This document shows, piece after piece, positions 55,071 to 63,939 of a DNA stretch of 64,000 bases (the first letter of the stretch is position 1; every line of letters begins with the position of its first letter). A program made the position numbers and the translations under genes. The notes under the pieces are model-generated. The model was not told the origin of the DNA and searched no databases. It saw only the letters and a list, made by a program, of their open reading frames with translations. Origin of the DNA: Propionibacteriaceae bacterium (GTDB lineage: Bacteria > Actinomycetota > Actinomycetes > Propionibacteriales > Propionibacteriaceae); assembly GCA_025965155.1 (NCBI GenBank), contig JAOPXN010000073.1:28900-92899 (forward strand), read 5' to 3'.

Positions 55071-56186
55071 GTGGCTGGCCCTGACTTCTCTCTCTCGATC
55101 CATGAACTCGACACCGCGCTGAGCTCGATCGAGGCGGTGATCGACCCCGAGTCCAAGCGCGCCCAGATCGCTCAGCTCCAGGAGGAGGTCGCCGCTCCGG
55201 ACCTGTGGAATGACCAGGAGAACGCGCAGCGGGTCACCTCCAAGCTGTCCAGCCTGCAAAGTGAGGTCGACCGGGTCGAGAACCTGCGGTCGCGGCTCGA
55301 CGACCTCGCCATCTTGGTGGAGCTGGGCCAGGAGGAGGGCGACGCCCCGAGCATGGCTGAGGCGGAGACGGAGCTGCGCGCGCTGCAGAGGGCGATCGAA
55401 GTGCTCGAGGTACGCACCCTGCTGTCGGGGGACTACGACCAGCGTGAGGCGCTGGTGACCATCCGGTCCGAGGCCGGTGGCGTGGACGCCGCCGACTTCG
55501 CCGCGATGCTGCTCCGGATGTACCTGCGCTGGGCCGAGCGGCATGGGTACGGCACGGAGGTGTACGACACCTCCTACGCCGAGGAAGCGGGCATCAAGTC
55601 GGCCACTTTCACGGTTCGGGCTCCCTACGCCTACGGCACCCTCTCGGTTGAGCAGGGCACCCACCGGCTGGTCCGAATCTCGCCTTTCGACAACCAGGGC
55701 CGCCGGCAGACGTCCTTCGCCGGAGTCGAGGTACTGCCGGTCACGGAGGAAGCCGACCACATCGAGATTCCCGAGTCCGACATGCGCATCGACGTGTTCC
55801 GGTCCTCAGGACCCGGCGGCCAGAGCGTCAACACGACCGACTCCGCCGTACGCATCACCCACCTGCCGACCGGAATCGTGGTGTCCTGCCAGAACGAGAA
55901 GTCGCAGCTGCAGAACAAAGCAGCCGCCATGCGGGTGCTCCAGTCGCGGCTGCTGGACAAGATGCGGCTGGACCGCGAAGCCGAGATGAACGCCCTCAAG
56001 GGCGACGGCGGCAACAGCTGGGGCTCCCAGATGCGCTCGTACGTGCTGCACCCGTACCAGATGGTCAAGGACCTGCGGACCGAGTTCGAGGTCGGCAACC
56101 CCGACGCAGTATTCGACGGTGAGATCGACGGGTTCATCGACTCGGGCATCCGGTGGCGCCGGACCAGCGAACTGGCTGCAGGCTGA
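55071..56186 (+). CDS. prfB: Peptide chain release factor 2
   Basis: A 371-residue release factor. The GGQ motif is in [19 protein letters not shown], and the C-terminal domain has [19 protein letters not shown]. There is no programmed frameshift as in Escherichia coli; the frame is open from the GTG at 55071 (GGAGCATT upstream). RF2 terminates at UGA and UAA. It starts the prfB-ftsE-ftsX-M23 peptidase-trpS-smpB string. Confidence 0.95.
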   Translation: MAGPDFSLSIHELDTALSSIEAVIDPESKRAQIAQLQEEVAAPDLWNDQENAQRVTSKLSSLQSEVDRVENLRSRLDDLAILVELGQEEGDAPSMAEAETELRALQRAIEVLEVRTLLSGDYDQREALVTIRSEAGGVDAADFAAMLLRMYLRWAERHGYGTEVYDTSYAEEAGIKSATFTVRAPYAYGTLSVEQGTHRLVRISPFDNQGRRQTSFAGVEVLPVTEEADHIEIPESDMRIDVFRSSGPGGQSVNTTDSAVRITHLPTGIVVSCQNEKSQLQNKAAAMRVLQSRLLDKMRLDREAEMNALKGDGGNSWGSQMRSYVLHPYQMVKDLRTEFEVGNPDAVFDGEIDGFIDSGIRWRRTSELAAG

Positions 56187-56332
56187 GCCTGTAGCAGAGG
56201 CCGCCGCGACTCGCCAGACCTCCGACAGGGTCAAACCTCAAACTTCACTGGACGCCTCACCTAGACTCAATCTGGCCGTTGGGGCGCGCCTGGCGTCCTT
56301 TCTCCGTTGTCTACTTCCGGCCGAGGCTTACT

Positions 56333-57019
56333 GTGATTCGTTTTGAAGGTGTCTCTAAGACCTACGACGGGCAGCGCCGCGCCGCGCTGTCCGGTGTCGA
56401 CGTCGATATTGAGAAAGGGGAGTTCGTCTTTCTGGTCGGCGCCTCAGGCTCTGGCAAGTCAACGTTCCTGCGGCTGATCCTGCGGGAGCAGCGGGCCACC
56501 AAGGGCAAGGTCTTCGTCGCCGGCCGGGAGCTGAACAAGCTTCACAGCTGGAAGATCCCCGCCATGCGGCGCCAGATCGGCACCGTCTTCCAGGACTTCC
56601 GGCTGCTGCCGAACAAGACAGTCTCGGAGAACGTGGCGTTCGCGCTGCAGGTGATCGGCAAGCCCGCCCCGGTGATCAAGAAGGTCGTGCCCGAGGTGCT
56701 CGACCTGGTCGGGCTCGACGGGAAGGGCTCTCGGATGCCGGAGGAGCTCTCCGGCGGTGAGCAGCAGCGGGTGGCGATCGCGCGGGCGTTCGTGAACCGG
56801 CCGATGATCCTGATCGCCGACGAGCCGACCGGGAACCTGGACCCGGCGACCAGTGTCGGCATCATGAAGCTGCTCGACAGGATCAACCGTTCCGACACCA
56901 CCGTGCTGATGGCGACGCACGACTCGACCATCGTCGACCAGATGCGTAAGCGCGTGATCGAGCTCGACGACGGCGAGGTGGTCCGAGACCAGAGTCGCGG
57001 CGTCTATGGATACCAGTGA
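56333..57019 (+). CDS. ftsE: Cell division ABC transporter ATP-binding protein FtsE
   Basis: A 228-residue ABC ATPase. Walker A is [12 protein letters not shown]-loop VFQDFRLLP, signature [14 protein letters not shown], Walker [14 protein letters not shown], and H-loop MATHDS. GTG 56333 gives the standard beginning [12 protein letters not shown]. FtsE drives the FtsX membrane partner encoded next, which activates cell-wall hydrolases at the division site. Confidence 0.95.
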   Translation: MIRFEGVSKTYDGQRRAALSGVDVDIEKGEFVFLVGASGSGKSTFLRLILREQRATKGKVFVAGRELNKLHSWKIPAMRRQIGTVFQDFRLLPNKTVSENVAFALQVIGKPAPVIKKVVPEVLDLVGLDGKGSRMPEELSGGEQQRVAIARAFVNRPMILIADEPTGNLDPATSVGIMKLLDRINRSDTTVLMATHDSTIVDQMRKRVIELDDGEVVRDQSRGVYGYQ

Positions 57020-57094
57020 TGGTGGGGTACCAGTGATGGCCTCAGCGCCCACCCTGACTTCCGCCACATCTGACACAGCTGAGGACAACTAATC

Positions 57095-58009
57095 ATGCGT
57101 TTCCGTCATATCTTCTCCGAGACCCTGCACGGGCTTCGGCGCAACCTGACCATGACGCTCGCAGTCATCATGACCATGTGGGTATCGCTGTCACTGTTCG
57201 GCGCCGGGCTGCTCGCCAACCAGCAGGTCGACCTGATGAAGGGGCGCTGGTACGACAAGATCGAGATCTCAGTCTTCCTCTGCACCAAGGACACCCGCGG
57301 CAACCAGTGCTCCCCTGGCCAGGATGTGACCGAGGCGCAGAAGCAGGTGATCCACCAGACGCTGGCGAGCAACCCCGAAGTGGCGCCCGACGGGGTCTAC
57401 TTCGAGAGCAAGGCAGAGGCCTTCGCCGAGTTCCGCACCGCGTACGAGGGCAACCCGATCCAGGACTCGCTCACCGTCGACCAGATGCAGGAGTCGTTCC
57501 GGGTCAAGCTCAGCAACCCCGAACAGTACGAGGGGGTGGTGAGTGCGGTGGCTGGGCTGCCGGGTGTCCAGACCGTGCAGGACCTGCGCAAGTACCTCGA
57601 CCCCTTCTTCAGCTGGCTCAACCTGCTCCAGTGGGGCACCATCATCGCCTCCGCGCTGCTGCTCTTCGCCGCGGCGCTGCAGATCGGTAACACGATCCGG
57701 CTTGCGGCGTTCGCTCGACGTAGAGAGATCGGCATCATGCGCCTGGTCGGAGCGAGCAACCTCTATATCACGCTGCCGTTCCTGTTTGAAGCAGTCATTT
57801 CCGCGTTGATCGGCGCAGGACTCGCATGCGTCACATTGGCATCAGGCGTTTACTTCATTATCACCAAAAAGGCTGAAGTCTCCATCCAGTCTTTACCTTG
57901 GATTGGGCGTAACCAAGCGTTACTTGCCTGTGGAGGGGTTGCGGTCGTCGGTCTTCTTCTGGCTATCATTCCCACGCTGATAACGACCAGGAAGTACTTG
58001 AGAGTGTGA
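57095..58009 (+). CDS. ftsX: Cell division protein FtsX
   Basis: A 304-residue four-helix membrane protein with an extracytoplasmic domain containing two cysteines (SVFLCTKDTRGNQC). Conserved RREIGIMRLVGASN near residue 210 is the FtsX coupling motif. The last third (from about 57760) has lower GC and contains two TTA leucine codons (57893 and 57920), unlike the rest of the gene. It forms a complex with FtsE. Confidence 0.93.
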   Translation: MRFRHIFSETLHGLRRNLTMTLAVIMTMWVSLSLFGAGLLANQQVDLMKGRWYDKIEISVFLCTKDTRGNQCSPGQDVTEAQKQVIHQTLASNPEVAPDGVYFESKAEAFAEFRTAYEGNPIQDSLTVDQMQESFRVKLSNPEQYEGVVSAVAGLPGVQTVQDLRKYLDPFFSWLNLLQWGTIIASALLLFAAALQIGNTIRLAAFARRREIGIMRLVGASNLYITLPFLFEAVISALIGAGLACVTLASGVYFIITKKAEVSIQSLPWIGRNQALLACGGVAVVGLLLAIIPTLITTRKYLRV

Positions 58010-58039
58010 CCCGAGGCTAACCCTCAATCACACCTTGAG

Positions 58040-58060
58040 CCTCAGTGTGGGGGGCTGAGG
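58040..58060 (+). terminator. Short hairpin after ftsX
   Basis: CCTCAG (58040-58045) pairs with CTGAGG (58055-58060) around a G-rich loop. It lies between ftsX and the peptidase gene and may reduce read-through. It lacks a T-run. Confidence 0.4.
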
Positions 58061-58087
58061 TCGACACCAATTGATTGGGGTAACGCT

Positions 58088-59623
58088 GTGGTTCCGGATT
58101 CACCGAACGCTCACCCGAGCGTCACGGGCGACGCTTCGCTCCGATTGCTCACCCGATCTGCCGGGCCCCGGCTGAGTCGGGTTCGGTCGTGCTGCGTGGC
58201 GGTCCCGCTGTGGACCGTACGGAACCTCGTTGCGCTGGCCGTTGCCTCCGCCCTGGCCGCCAGCCTGGTGGCCCCGCTGGCATCGGCCGACGAGCTGACC
58301 GACCAGCGCGCGCGGGTCCAGCAGCAGCTGGCCCAGACCCAGCGGGATCTGAACGAGTCCACCAAGCAGCTGTCCGCTGCCGCCGCGGCCGTCCAGCAGG
58401 CTCAGAACTCACTTAGCGCCGCCCAGGCCGAGCTGGCCGCGACCCGCCAGCAGCTCGCTGAGGCTCAACGCCGCGACGCCGCGATGGCGGCCCGGCTGAA
58501 GAAGGCACAGGCTGATCTGGCCAAGGCCAAGGCGGCCGTCCTCGCCGGCCAGCGAAAGCTGGACGCCGAGCGGAGGATGGCCGGCAACATGGTTCGGGAC
58601 CAGTACCAGCAGCAGACCAACCTGCTCCCCATCGCCATCCTGGCCGAGAGCAGCTCCACCGCAGACCTCCAGACGCGGCTGCAGTGGTCGACCACCATGT
58701 TCGACACCACCAAGGCGCAGATCGACCGGCTGACCGTCCTGCAGCGACTGCTGAACGCCGAGAAGGCCCGCCAGGCCAAGCTGGAGCAGCAGATCGCGGC
58801 CGACCGTAAGCTCGCCGCGGAGAACCTGGCGCAGATGCGGGTCCTCGAACAGCGCGCCGCCCAGCAAGCGGCCGGCGTCGCCGCCCTGCTCCGGCAGAAC
58901 ACGGCGGCCCAGGCTGCGGCCGCGGGCGAGGTCGACTCGGACAAGAAGCGATACGCGGACCTGAATGCCGAGCGTGCGTCGGTGGAGCAGCGGATCGCCG
59001 CCCGGATCGCCCGGGCCAAGGCGGAGGCCGCCCGCCGCGCCGCCGCTGATCGGGCGGCACAGGTCGCCGCGCAGAGGGCGGCAGCACGAGCAGAGGCCAA
59101 GCGCCAGGCAGCAGACCGGGCGGAACGCCAACGGACCAGCCGGCAGGCGGCGAAGCCCTCCAGCCCCCGGAAGAGGTCCTACTCCCCGCCGGCGCGGCCC
59201 ACCCCGCCGCCAAGTAGCAGCGGCGCCAGCCACGGGTTCAGCTACCCGGTGAACGCGCCGATCACCTCCTCGTACGGCATGCGGTTCCACCCGGTGCTGC
59301 ACTACTGGAAGCTCCACGACGGCACCGACTTCGGTGCAGCGTGTGGCGCCCCGATCCGGGCCCCGTACGCCGGCCGCGTCTCCGAGCAGTACTACAACGC
59401 CGGCTACGGCAACCGGCTGATGATCGACCACGGTGTCGTCGACGGCCGCTACGTGACCACGGGCTACAACCACGCGATCCGCTACACCGTGGGCGTCGGC
59501 CAGCACGTCAGCAAGGGCGAGGTCATCGGCTACGTCGGCACCACCGGCTACTCCACCGGCTGCCACCTCCACCTGATGGTCTGGCTGGACGGCGGCATGC
59601 GGAATCCGATGACGTGGTTCTGA
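58088..59623 (+). CDS. M23-family murein hydrolase with coiled-coil domain
   Basis: Up to 511 residues. A signal or anchor helix lies at residues about 45-65 (LVALAVASALAASLVAPLAS), followed by a long coiled coil (70-300) and the LytM/M23 domain (380-511). The zinc ligands are in KLHDGTDFGAAC (HxxxD) and GCHLHLMVW (HxH). GTG 58088 is the open start; GTG 58196 would give a cleaner signal peptide. In the FtsEX system such coiled-coil peptidases are activated by FtsX at the septum, which fits the position here. Confidence 0.9.
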   Translation: MVPDSPNAHPSVTGDASLRLLTRSAGPRLSRVRSCCVAVPLWTVRNLVALAVASALAASLVAPLASADELTDQRARVQQQLAQTQRDLNESTKQLSAAAAAVQQAQNSLSAAQAELAATRQQLAEAQRRDAAMAARLKKAQADLAKAKAAVLAGQRKLDAERRMAGNMVRDQYQQQTNLLPIAILAESSSTADLQTRLQWSTTMFDTTKAQIDRLTVLQRLLNAEKARQAKLEQQIAADRKLAAENLAQMRVLEQRAAQQAAGVAALLRQNTAAQAAAAGEVDSDKKRYADLNAERASVEQRIAARIARAKAEAARRAAADRAAQVAAQRAAARAEAKRQAADRAERQRTSRQAAKPSSPRKRSYSPPARPTPPPSSSGASHGFSYPVNAPITSSYGMRFHPVLHYWKLHDGTDFGAACGAPIRAPYAGRVSEQYYNAGYGNRLMIDHGVVDGRYVTTGYNHAIRYTVGVGQHVSKGEVIGYVGTTGYSTGCHLHLMVWLDGGMRNPMTWF

Positions 59624-59640
59624 GCCGTTCGTACCGCCCG

Positions 59641-59674
59641 CCGTGCTGTGAGCAGCTCAGTTCTCACAGCACGG
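59641..59674 (+). terminator. Perfect 12-bp hairpin downstream of the M23 peptidase
   Basis: CCGTGCTGTGAG (59641-59652) pairs perfectly with CTCACAGCACGG (59663-59674) around a 10-base loop. It lies 17 bases after the peptidase stop and separates it from the trpS leader, which must therefore have its own promoter. Confidence 0.8.
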
Positions 59675-59726
59675 CATAAAAGGCTCGTCGCCCGGCCCGC
59701 CGGTCGCTACCATCGTGAACGTGAGC

Positions 59727-59762
59727 ATGTCTACGACAGCCCGTACCTGGTGGTCCGCCTGA
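59727..59762 (+). CDS. trpS leader peptide (Trp-Trp)
   Basis: An 11-codon frame MSTTARTWWSA with adjacent Trp codons at 59748-59753, near the end of the peptide. GTG 59721 is an in-frame alternative start. The tandem Trp codons sit just before the first stem of the downstream RNA structure, so ribosome stalling at low charged tRNA-Trp would change the fold. Too short to be a normal gene, but its position is exactly that of an attenuation leader. Confidence 0.8.
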   Translation: MSTTARTWWSA

Positions 59763-59826
59763 CCGGCGGCCCCGAGAGTCGAGCATCCTCACCTCCTTCC
59801 AGCCGCCTCGTCTGTAGGCGGCTTTT
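59755..59826 (+). promoter_or_regulatory. Transcription attenuator of trpS
   Basis: Four segments can pair alternately: CCGCC (59755-59759), GGCGGC (59765-59770), AGCCGCC (59801-59807) and GGCGGCT (59817-59823), the last followed by TTTT. Segments 3 and 4 form the terminator, 2 and 3 the antiterminator, and 1 and 2 the pause hairpin. Stalling at the Trp codons would cover segment 1 and favour 2-3 pairing, so trpS is expressed when charged tRNA-Trp is scarce. This matches the auxiliary trpS attenuator described for Streptomyces coelicolor. Confidence 0.8.
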
Positions 59827-59870
59827 CTCATGTCCGGACCTGCAGCGGGGCCCATCCCGAAAGGCCGACC

Positions 59871-60902
59871 ATGACCGTTCTACTCCGCTCCCGAGGTGAC
59901 GCAGTCCCGGTTGCACCGCGGCGCGTCCTCAGCCTGCTCAAACCCACCGGACATCTGACGCTGGGGAACTACCTCGGCGCGCTCCGGCCGATGAGCCGCG
60001 CAACTGGGGACTGCTTCTTCGGCGTCTGCAACCTGCACGCACTCACCATCACCCACGATCCCGACCAGGTACGGCGGCTGACCGCCGAGACCGCCCGGCT
60101 GATGCTGGCCGCCGGTTTGGACCCGGACCGCCACACCTTGTTCATCCAGAGCGACGTGCCAGCCCACACCGGACTGCACTACCTGCTGGAGTGCGGTACC
60201 ACGGTCGGCGAGCTGAACCGGATGATCCAGTACAAGGAGAAGGGGAGAGGAAGGCCCGAGACCCGAGCCTCGCTGTTCAGCTACCCGGTCCTGATGGCGG
60301 CCGACATCTTGCTGTACGCCGCGGCCGAGGTCCCGGTGGGCGACGACCAGCGCCAACACGTCGAGCTGGCTCGTGACATCGCGCTCCGGTTCAACGCCAA
60401 CTACGGAGAAGTCTTTGTCGTGCCCGTCGCCGTCAAGCCGCCCGTCGCCGCCCGGGTGATGGATCTGCAAGACCCGTCATCGAAGATGGGCAAGACCAAT
60501 GTCGCGTCGAAGCTGAGCCAGCCGCACGTAACCGGGGCCGGGGTGATCTTCCTGCTGGATGACCCTGACACGGTGGTCCGGAAAGTCCGCCGCGCCGTCA
60601 CCGACTCCGCGGGCGTGGTCGAGTACGACCGGACCACGCGGCCCGGGGTGTCGAACCTGCTCGAGATAGCAGCCGCCTGCACCGACCGCACCATCGAGCA
60701 GGTGACCGACGAGCACCGTACGTACGGCTCCCTGAAGGATGCGGTGGCCGAGGCGGTGCTGGCCGTGCTGCAGCCGATCCAAACCCGCTACGCAGCTACG
60801 TCGGCCGAGGAGGTGGACGCAGTGTTCGCCGGCGGCGCCGAACGCGCCAGGGCAGTCGCTGCGCCGATGCTGGCGGCGGCCCGGAAAGCCATCGGCGTCT
60901 GA
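59871..60902 (+). CDS. trpS: Tryptophanyl-tRNA synthetase
   Basis: A 343-residue class I synthetase. The HIGH-type motif is PTGHLTLGNYLGAL near residue 25, and the KMSKS-type motif is PSSKMGKTNVASKL near 205 (KMGKT instead of KMSKS). It charges tRNA-Trp in the cytoplasm. ATG 59871 is preceded by GAAAGGCCGACC. The attenuator upstream suggests it is the regulated, possibly indolmycin-resistant copy; a second trpS elsewhere would be expected but is not in this window. Confidence 0.93.
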   Translation: MTVLLRSRGDAVPVAPRRVLSLLKPTGHLTLGNYLGALRPMSRATGDCFFGVCNLHALTITHDPDQVRRLTAETARLMLAAGLDPDRHTLFIQSDVPAHTGLHYLLECGTTVGELNRMIQYKEKGRGRPETRASLFSYPVLMAADILLYAAAEVPVGDDQRQHVELARDIALRFNANYGEVFVVPVAVKPPVAARVMDLQDPSSKMGKTNVASKLSQPHVTGAGVIFLLDDPDTVVRKVRRAVTDSAGVVEYDRTTRPGVSNLLEIAAACTDRTIEQVTDEHRTYGSLKDAVAEAVLAVLQPIQTRYAATSAEEVDAVFAGGAERARAVAAPMLAAARKAIGV

Positions 60903-60954
60903 GGGACGCGTACCCGAGGCGAAATAGGTTGGACCGCACAGGGATGATTGACCA

Positions 60955-61428
60955 ATGGCAAAGGAGAAGGGGCGCAAGCTGGTCGCGCAGAACAAAAAGG
61001 CCAGGCACGACTATCACATCCACGACACCTACGAGGCCGGCATTGTGCTCGGCGGCACCGAGGTGAAGTCGTTGCGGGAGGGTCGGGCATCCCTGATCGA
61101 CGCGTTTGCCACCGTGGACGACGGGGAGGTCTGGCTGCGTGGAGCGCACATTCCCGAGTACAGCCATGGCACCTGGACCAACCACACCGCCCGCCGGACC
61201 CGCAAGCTGCTGCTCAACCGGCGCGAGATCTCCAGGATCGAACGCGACCTGGCCTCCAGCGGCATGACCCTGATACCCCTGTCGTTGTATTTCGTCGACG
61301 GCTACGCCAAGGTCGAGATCGCGATAGCCTCCGGCAAGCGGGAATACGACAAGCGGCAGACCATTGCCGAGCGTGACGCGCGGCGTGAAGCGGAACGGGC
61401 CCTCGCGGCCCGGAACAGGGGAGAATGA
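60955..61428 (+). CDS. smpB: SsrA-binding protein
   Basis: A 157-residue tmRNA partner. The conserved [20 protein letters not shown] region at the start, and AYSHGTW-type [23 protein letters not shown], are complete, and the basic C-terminal tail ([14 protein letters not shown]) enters the ribosome mRNA channel. It rescues stalled ribosomes with tmRNA. I did not find the ssrA gene in this window. Confidence 0.95.
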   Translation: MAKEKGRKLVAQNKKARHDYHIHDTYEAGIVLGGTEVKSLREGRASLIDAFATVDDGEVWLRGAHIPEYSHGTWTNHTARRTRKLLLNRREISRIERDLASSGMTLIPLSLYFVDGYAKVEIAIASGKREYDKRQTIAERDARREAERALAARNRGE

Positions 61429-61432
61429 CGCA

Positions 61433-63313
61433 ATGGCGAAGGCCCACGCGGTAGTCGCCGACCGCAGCACTCTTGTTGGTTCCCCCGTCGTCCGGTGGTG
61501 CGCCGCGCTGCTGCTGGGGCTGGCGATCTCGGTCGGGCTGGCGACGACGTCCGCGGCACCGGCGCATGCAGCCGGGGACCAGATCGACGCCTTCGACATC
61601 GCGTACATCGTTCAGCCGGACGGGGTGCTGAAGGCCACCGAGACCATCGTGTACCGGTTCGGGTCCGACTCCGGCCGGCACGGGATCGAACGGACCTTCG
61701 TGGTGCGCGAGCCGTACGACGACGCCAACGACGCGGTGTACACGATCAACAACATCAAGATCAGCAGCCCTGACGGGGTCGCGACCCAGTTCAGCTCTCG
61801 CACCGACGAGGCCAAGGGCGGCCGCGAGGAGCAGCTCAGGCTCCGGATCGGGGACCCGGACAAGACCATCAGCTCTCCGACCGCGACCTACCGGATCTCG
61901 TACGACGTGACCGGAGCGATGCGTTCCTTCGCCGACTACGACGAGTTCTTCTGGGATGCCACCGGTCTGGACTGGTCGGCCACCATCAAGTCGGTCAGCG
62001 TGACTGCCACCGTCCCTGGCGGGGCCCAAGACGTCACCTGCACGTACGGGGTCGCGGGCAGCACGACTACCTGCGCCACGATCAGCGACTCCGGTGGTAC
62101 GGCGCGGTTCGCCCAGACCGACCTGGCTCCCGGGGAGGGCGTCACCGTCGGCGTCAAGATCAAGTCCGGGCTGGTCAGCGACAACAAGCCCCACCTGGAG
62201 CCCGACGGCTCAAAGCTGTCGTCGCGGGACAAGGCGCTGGCGGGGGCCGGAGTGGGGCTCGGTCTGCTGGCGACTATCGGGTCTCCGATCCTTGGTGTGC
62301 TGTGGTGGCGCAAGCATGGACGGGACCGGCGGTACGCCGGGCTGGCGCCGGGCACGGTACCGCTGCCGGGGCAGACGGCCACGATCGTCGCCAACGACCC
62401 TGACATCCCCATCCCGGTAGCGTTCGCGCCGCCCAGGATCCCGGTGGCGGAGGCCGGTCTGCTGATCGACGGTCAGGTCGACCCACGGGAGACGGCGGCC
62501 ACCATCATCGACCTCGCGGTCAAGGGCGCGCTGACCGTACAGAGCTCGTCAGAGGACGACTTCACGGTCACCCTGGTCGACCCGGACAAGGCGACTGCGC
62601 CGCACGAGATGGTGCTGCTGAACAGCATCTTCGCCGGCCAGCCGCCGGGCTCGGCAGTCGACCTGTCGGCTCGGGGCAGCATGCACGCCGCCCATACAGC
62701 GATGGTCAAGTCGGTTCGCAACCAGGTGGCCGCCCGCGGGTGGTTCCGGAGCGTGCCGTCCGCGACGGCGACCGGAAGCCTGGGCTTCGGCGCGGTGGCG
62801 CTGGTGGTGTTCGCCATCTTCGGCCTCGGAGCGTGGGCGTTGTGGATCGCGCTGCCGCTGCTGCCCATCGTCATTACGGTCGCGGTGATCCGCAGCAAGC
62901 TCCGCCGCGGCCAGCGGACCGCCGACGGGCGTGCGGTCTGTGACCAGATCGAAGGCTTCAGGATTTATCTGGCCACCGCGGAGGCCGATCAGCTGAAGTT
63001 CGAAGAGGGCGAGGACATCTTCTCGAAGTACCTGCCCTGGGCGATCATGTTCGAGCTGGCGGACCGCTGGGCCAGGGTCTGCGGCGACCTGGTCAGGATG
63101 GGCCGGCTGCCGGACGAGACGCCGTACTGGTACTACGGCGGCTACAACATGGCCTTCTTCAATACGGCGTTCCTGACCAGCAGCCTGACCAGCGCTGCCA
63201 GCCCGGCACCCGCGGCCGGCAGCAGCGGCTCAGGCTTCGGTGGCGGCAGCTCATTCAGCGGCGGCGGCTTCTCCGGCGGCGGCGGCGGTGGTGGCGGCGG
63301 CGGTAGCTGGTAG
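61433..63313 (+). CDS. DUF2207 membrane protein with glycine-rich tail
   Basis: A 626-residue protein. Signal peptide 1-47, extracytoplasmic DUF2207 domain about 50-280, transmembrane helix near 290-308, cytoplasmic part, two more helices near 470-510, and a C-terminal SSG/GGG-rich tail (about 600-626) ending GGGSW. DUF2207 proteins are membrane proteins of unknown function with this exact layout. The ATG at 61433 lies four bases after the smpB stop, with AGGGGAG upstream, so it is coupled to smpB. Confidence 0.9.
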   Translation: MAKAHAVVADRSTLVGSPVVRWCAALLLGLAISVGLATTSAAPAHAAGDQIDAFDIAYIVQPDGVLKATETIVYRFGSDSGRHGIERTFVVREPYDDANDAVYTINNIKISSPDGVATQFSSRTDEAKGGREEQLRLRIGDPDKTISSPTATYRISYDVTGAMRSFADYDEFFWDATGLDWSATIKSVSVTATVPGGAQDVTCTYGVAGSTTTCATISDSGGTARFAQTDLAPGEGVTVGVKIKSGLVSDNKPHLEPDGSKLSSRDKALAGAGVGLGLLATIGSPILGVLWWRKHGRDRRYAGLAPGTVPLPGQTATIVANDPDIPIPVAFAPPRIPVAEAGLLIDGQVDPRETAATIIDLAVKGALTVQSSSEDDFTVTLVDPDKATAPHEMVLLNSIFAGQPPGSAVDLSARGSMHAAHTAMVKSVRNQVAARGWFRSVPSATATGSLGFGAVALVVFAIFGLGAWALWIALPLLPIVITVAVIRSKLRRGQRTADGRAVCDQIEGFRIYLATAEADQLKFEEGEDIFSKYLPWAIMFELADRWARVCGDLVRMGRLPDETPYWYYGGYNMAFFNTAFLTSSLTSAASPAPAAGSSGSGFGGGSSFSGGGFSGGGGGGGGGGSW

Positions 63314-63392
63314 ACCGCGTCCAACACGGGCGGGGTGGTCTACGACCTCAGCTGGCCGCCCCACGCATCGCGGGTTCGCCGACTTGCCGGGC

Positions 63393-63416
63393 CTCGGCAC
63401 GCACCTACGTGCCGAG
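63393..63416. terminator. Bidirectional terminator between convergent genes
   Basis: CTCGGCACG (63393-63401) pairs with CGTGCCGAG (63408-63416) around a 6-base loop, and GGGC/CCCC extends the stem with one bulge. It lies between the DUF2207 gene and the FKBP gene, so it can end both transcripts. Confidence 0.7.
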
Positions 63417-63439
63417 CCCCTGACAGGCTGGTGGGGAAG

Positions 63440-63811
63440 TCAGCGAACGTCTACCAGGTCGACCACGAAAATCAGGGTCTCACCCGGCTTGATGGCGCCA
63501 CCGGCGCCACGATCACCGTAGGCGAGCTGGGGCGGGATCACCAGCTTGCGGCGACCCCCGACCTTCATGCCGGCGACACCCTGGTCCCAGCCCGGAATCA
63601 CGCGGCCCGTGCCGAGCGGGAAGTCCAGCGGTGCCCCGCGGTTGTAGGAGGCGTCGAACTCCTCGCCGGTGCTGTGCGCCACGCCTACGTAGTGCACGCG
63701 GACCTGGCTGCCGGGAGTGGCCTCAGCGCCGTCGCCGACGGTGATATCGGTGATCTCAAGGTCGGAGGGTGGTGGGCCCTCGGGAAAGTCGATTTCTGGT
63801 TTCTCGGTCAT
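63440..63811 (-). CDS. FKBP-type peptidyl-prolyl cis-trans isomerase
   Basis: A 123-residue single FKBP domain. Active site residues are in VRVHYVGVAHSTGEEFDASY, PLGTGRVIPGWDQGVAGMKV and LAYGDRGAGGAIKPGETLIF. There is no signal peptide, so it works in the cytoplasm on proline bonds in folding proteins. ATG 63811 is the start. Confidence 0.93.
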   Translation of the reverse strand: MTEKPEIDFPEGPPPSDLEITDITVGDGAEATPGSQVRVHYVGVAHSTGEEFDASYNRGAPLDFPLGTGRVIPGWDQGVAGMKVGGRRKLVIPPQLAYGDRGAGGAIKPGETLIFVVDLVDVR

Positions 63812-63939
63812 GTCTCCAACCTAGGACCCGCAGGGTGGTCCGTGACGGCAGGGTCATGGTCACCGGCGCAGAGAAGCCGGGGTCGATCCGGGGGGTCGCC
63901 TGATGGTGTCAGATTGGGCGAACGTGGATGCTTGTCCCT

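Noticed and set aside
58010..58195. Possible c-di-AMP (ydaO-type) riboswitch upstream of the M23 peptidase
   Set aside because: Such riboswitches precede wall hydrolases in actinobacteria, and the leader has a hairpin and unusual first codons, but I could not match the conserved core segments.
60955..63439. ssrA (tmRNA) gene near smpB
   Set aside because: I searched for the tRNA-like ends and a tag reading frame near smpB and saw none in this window.
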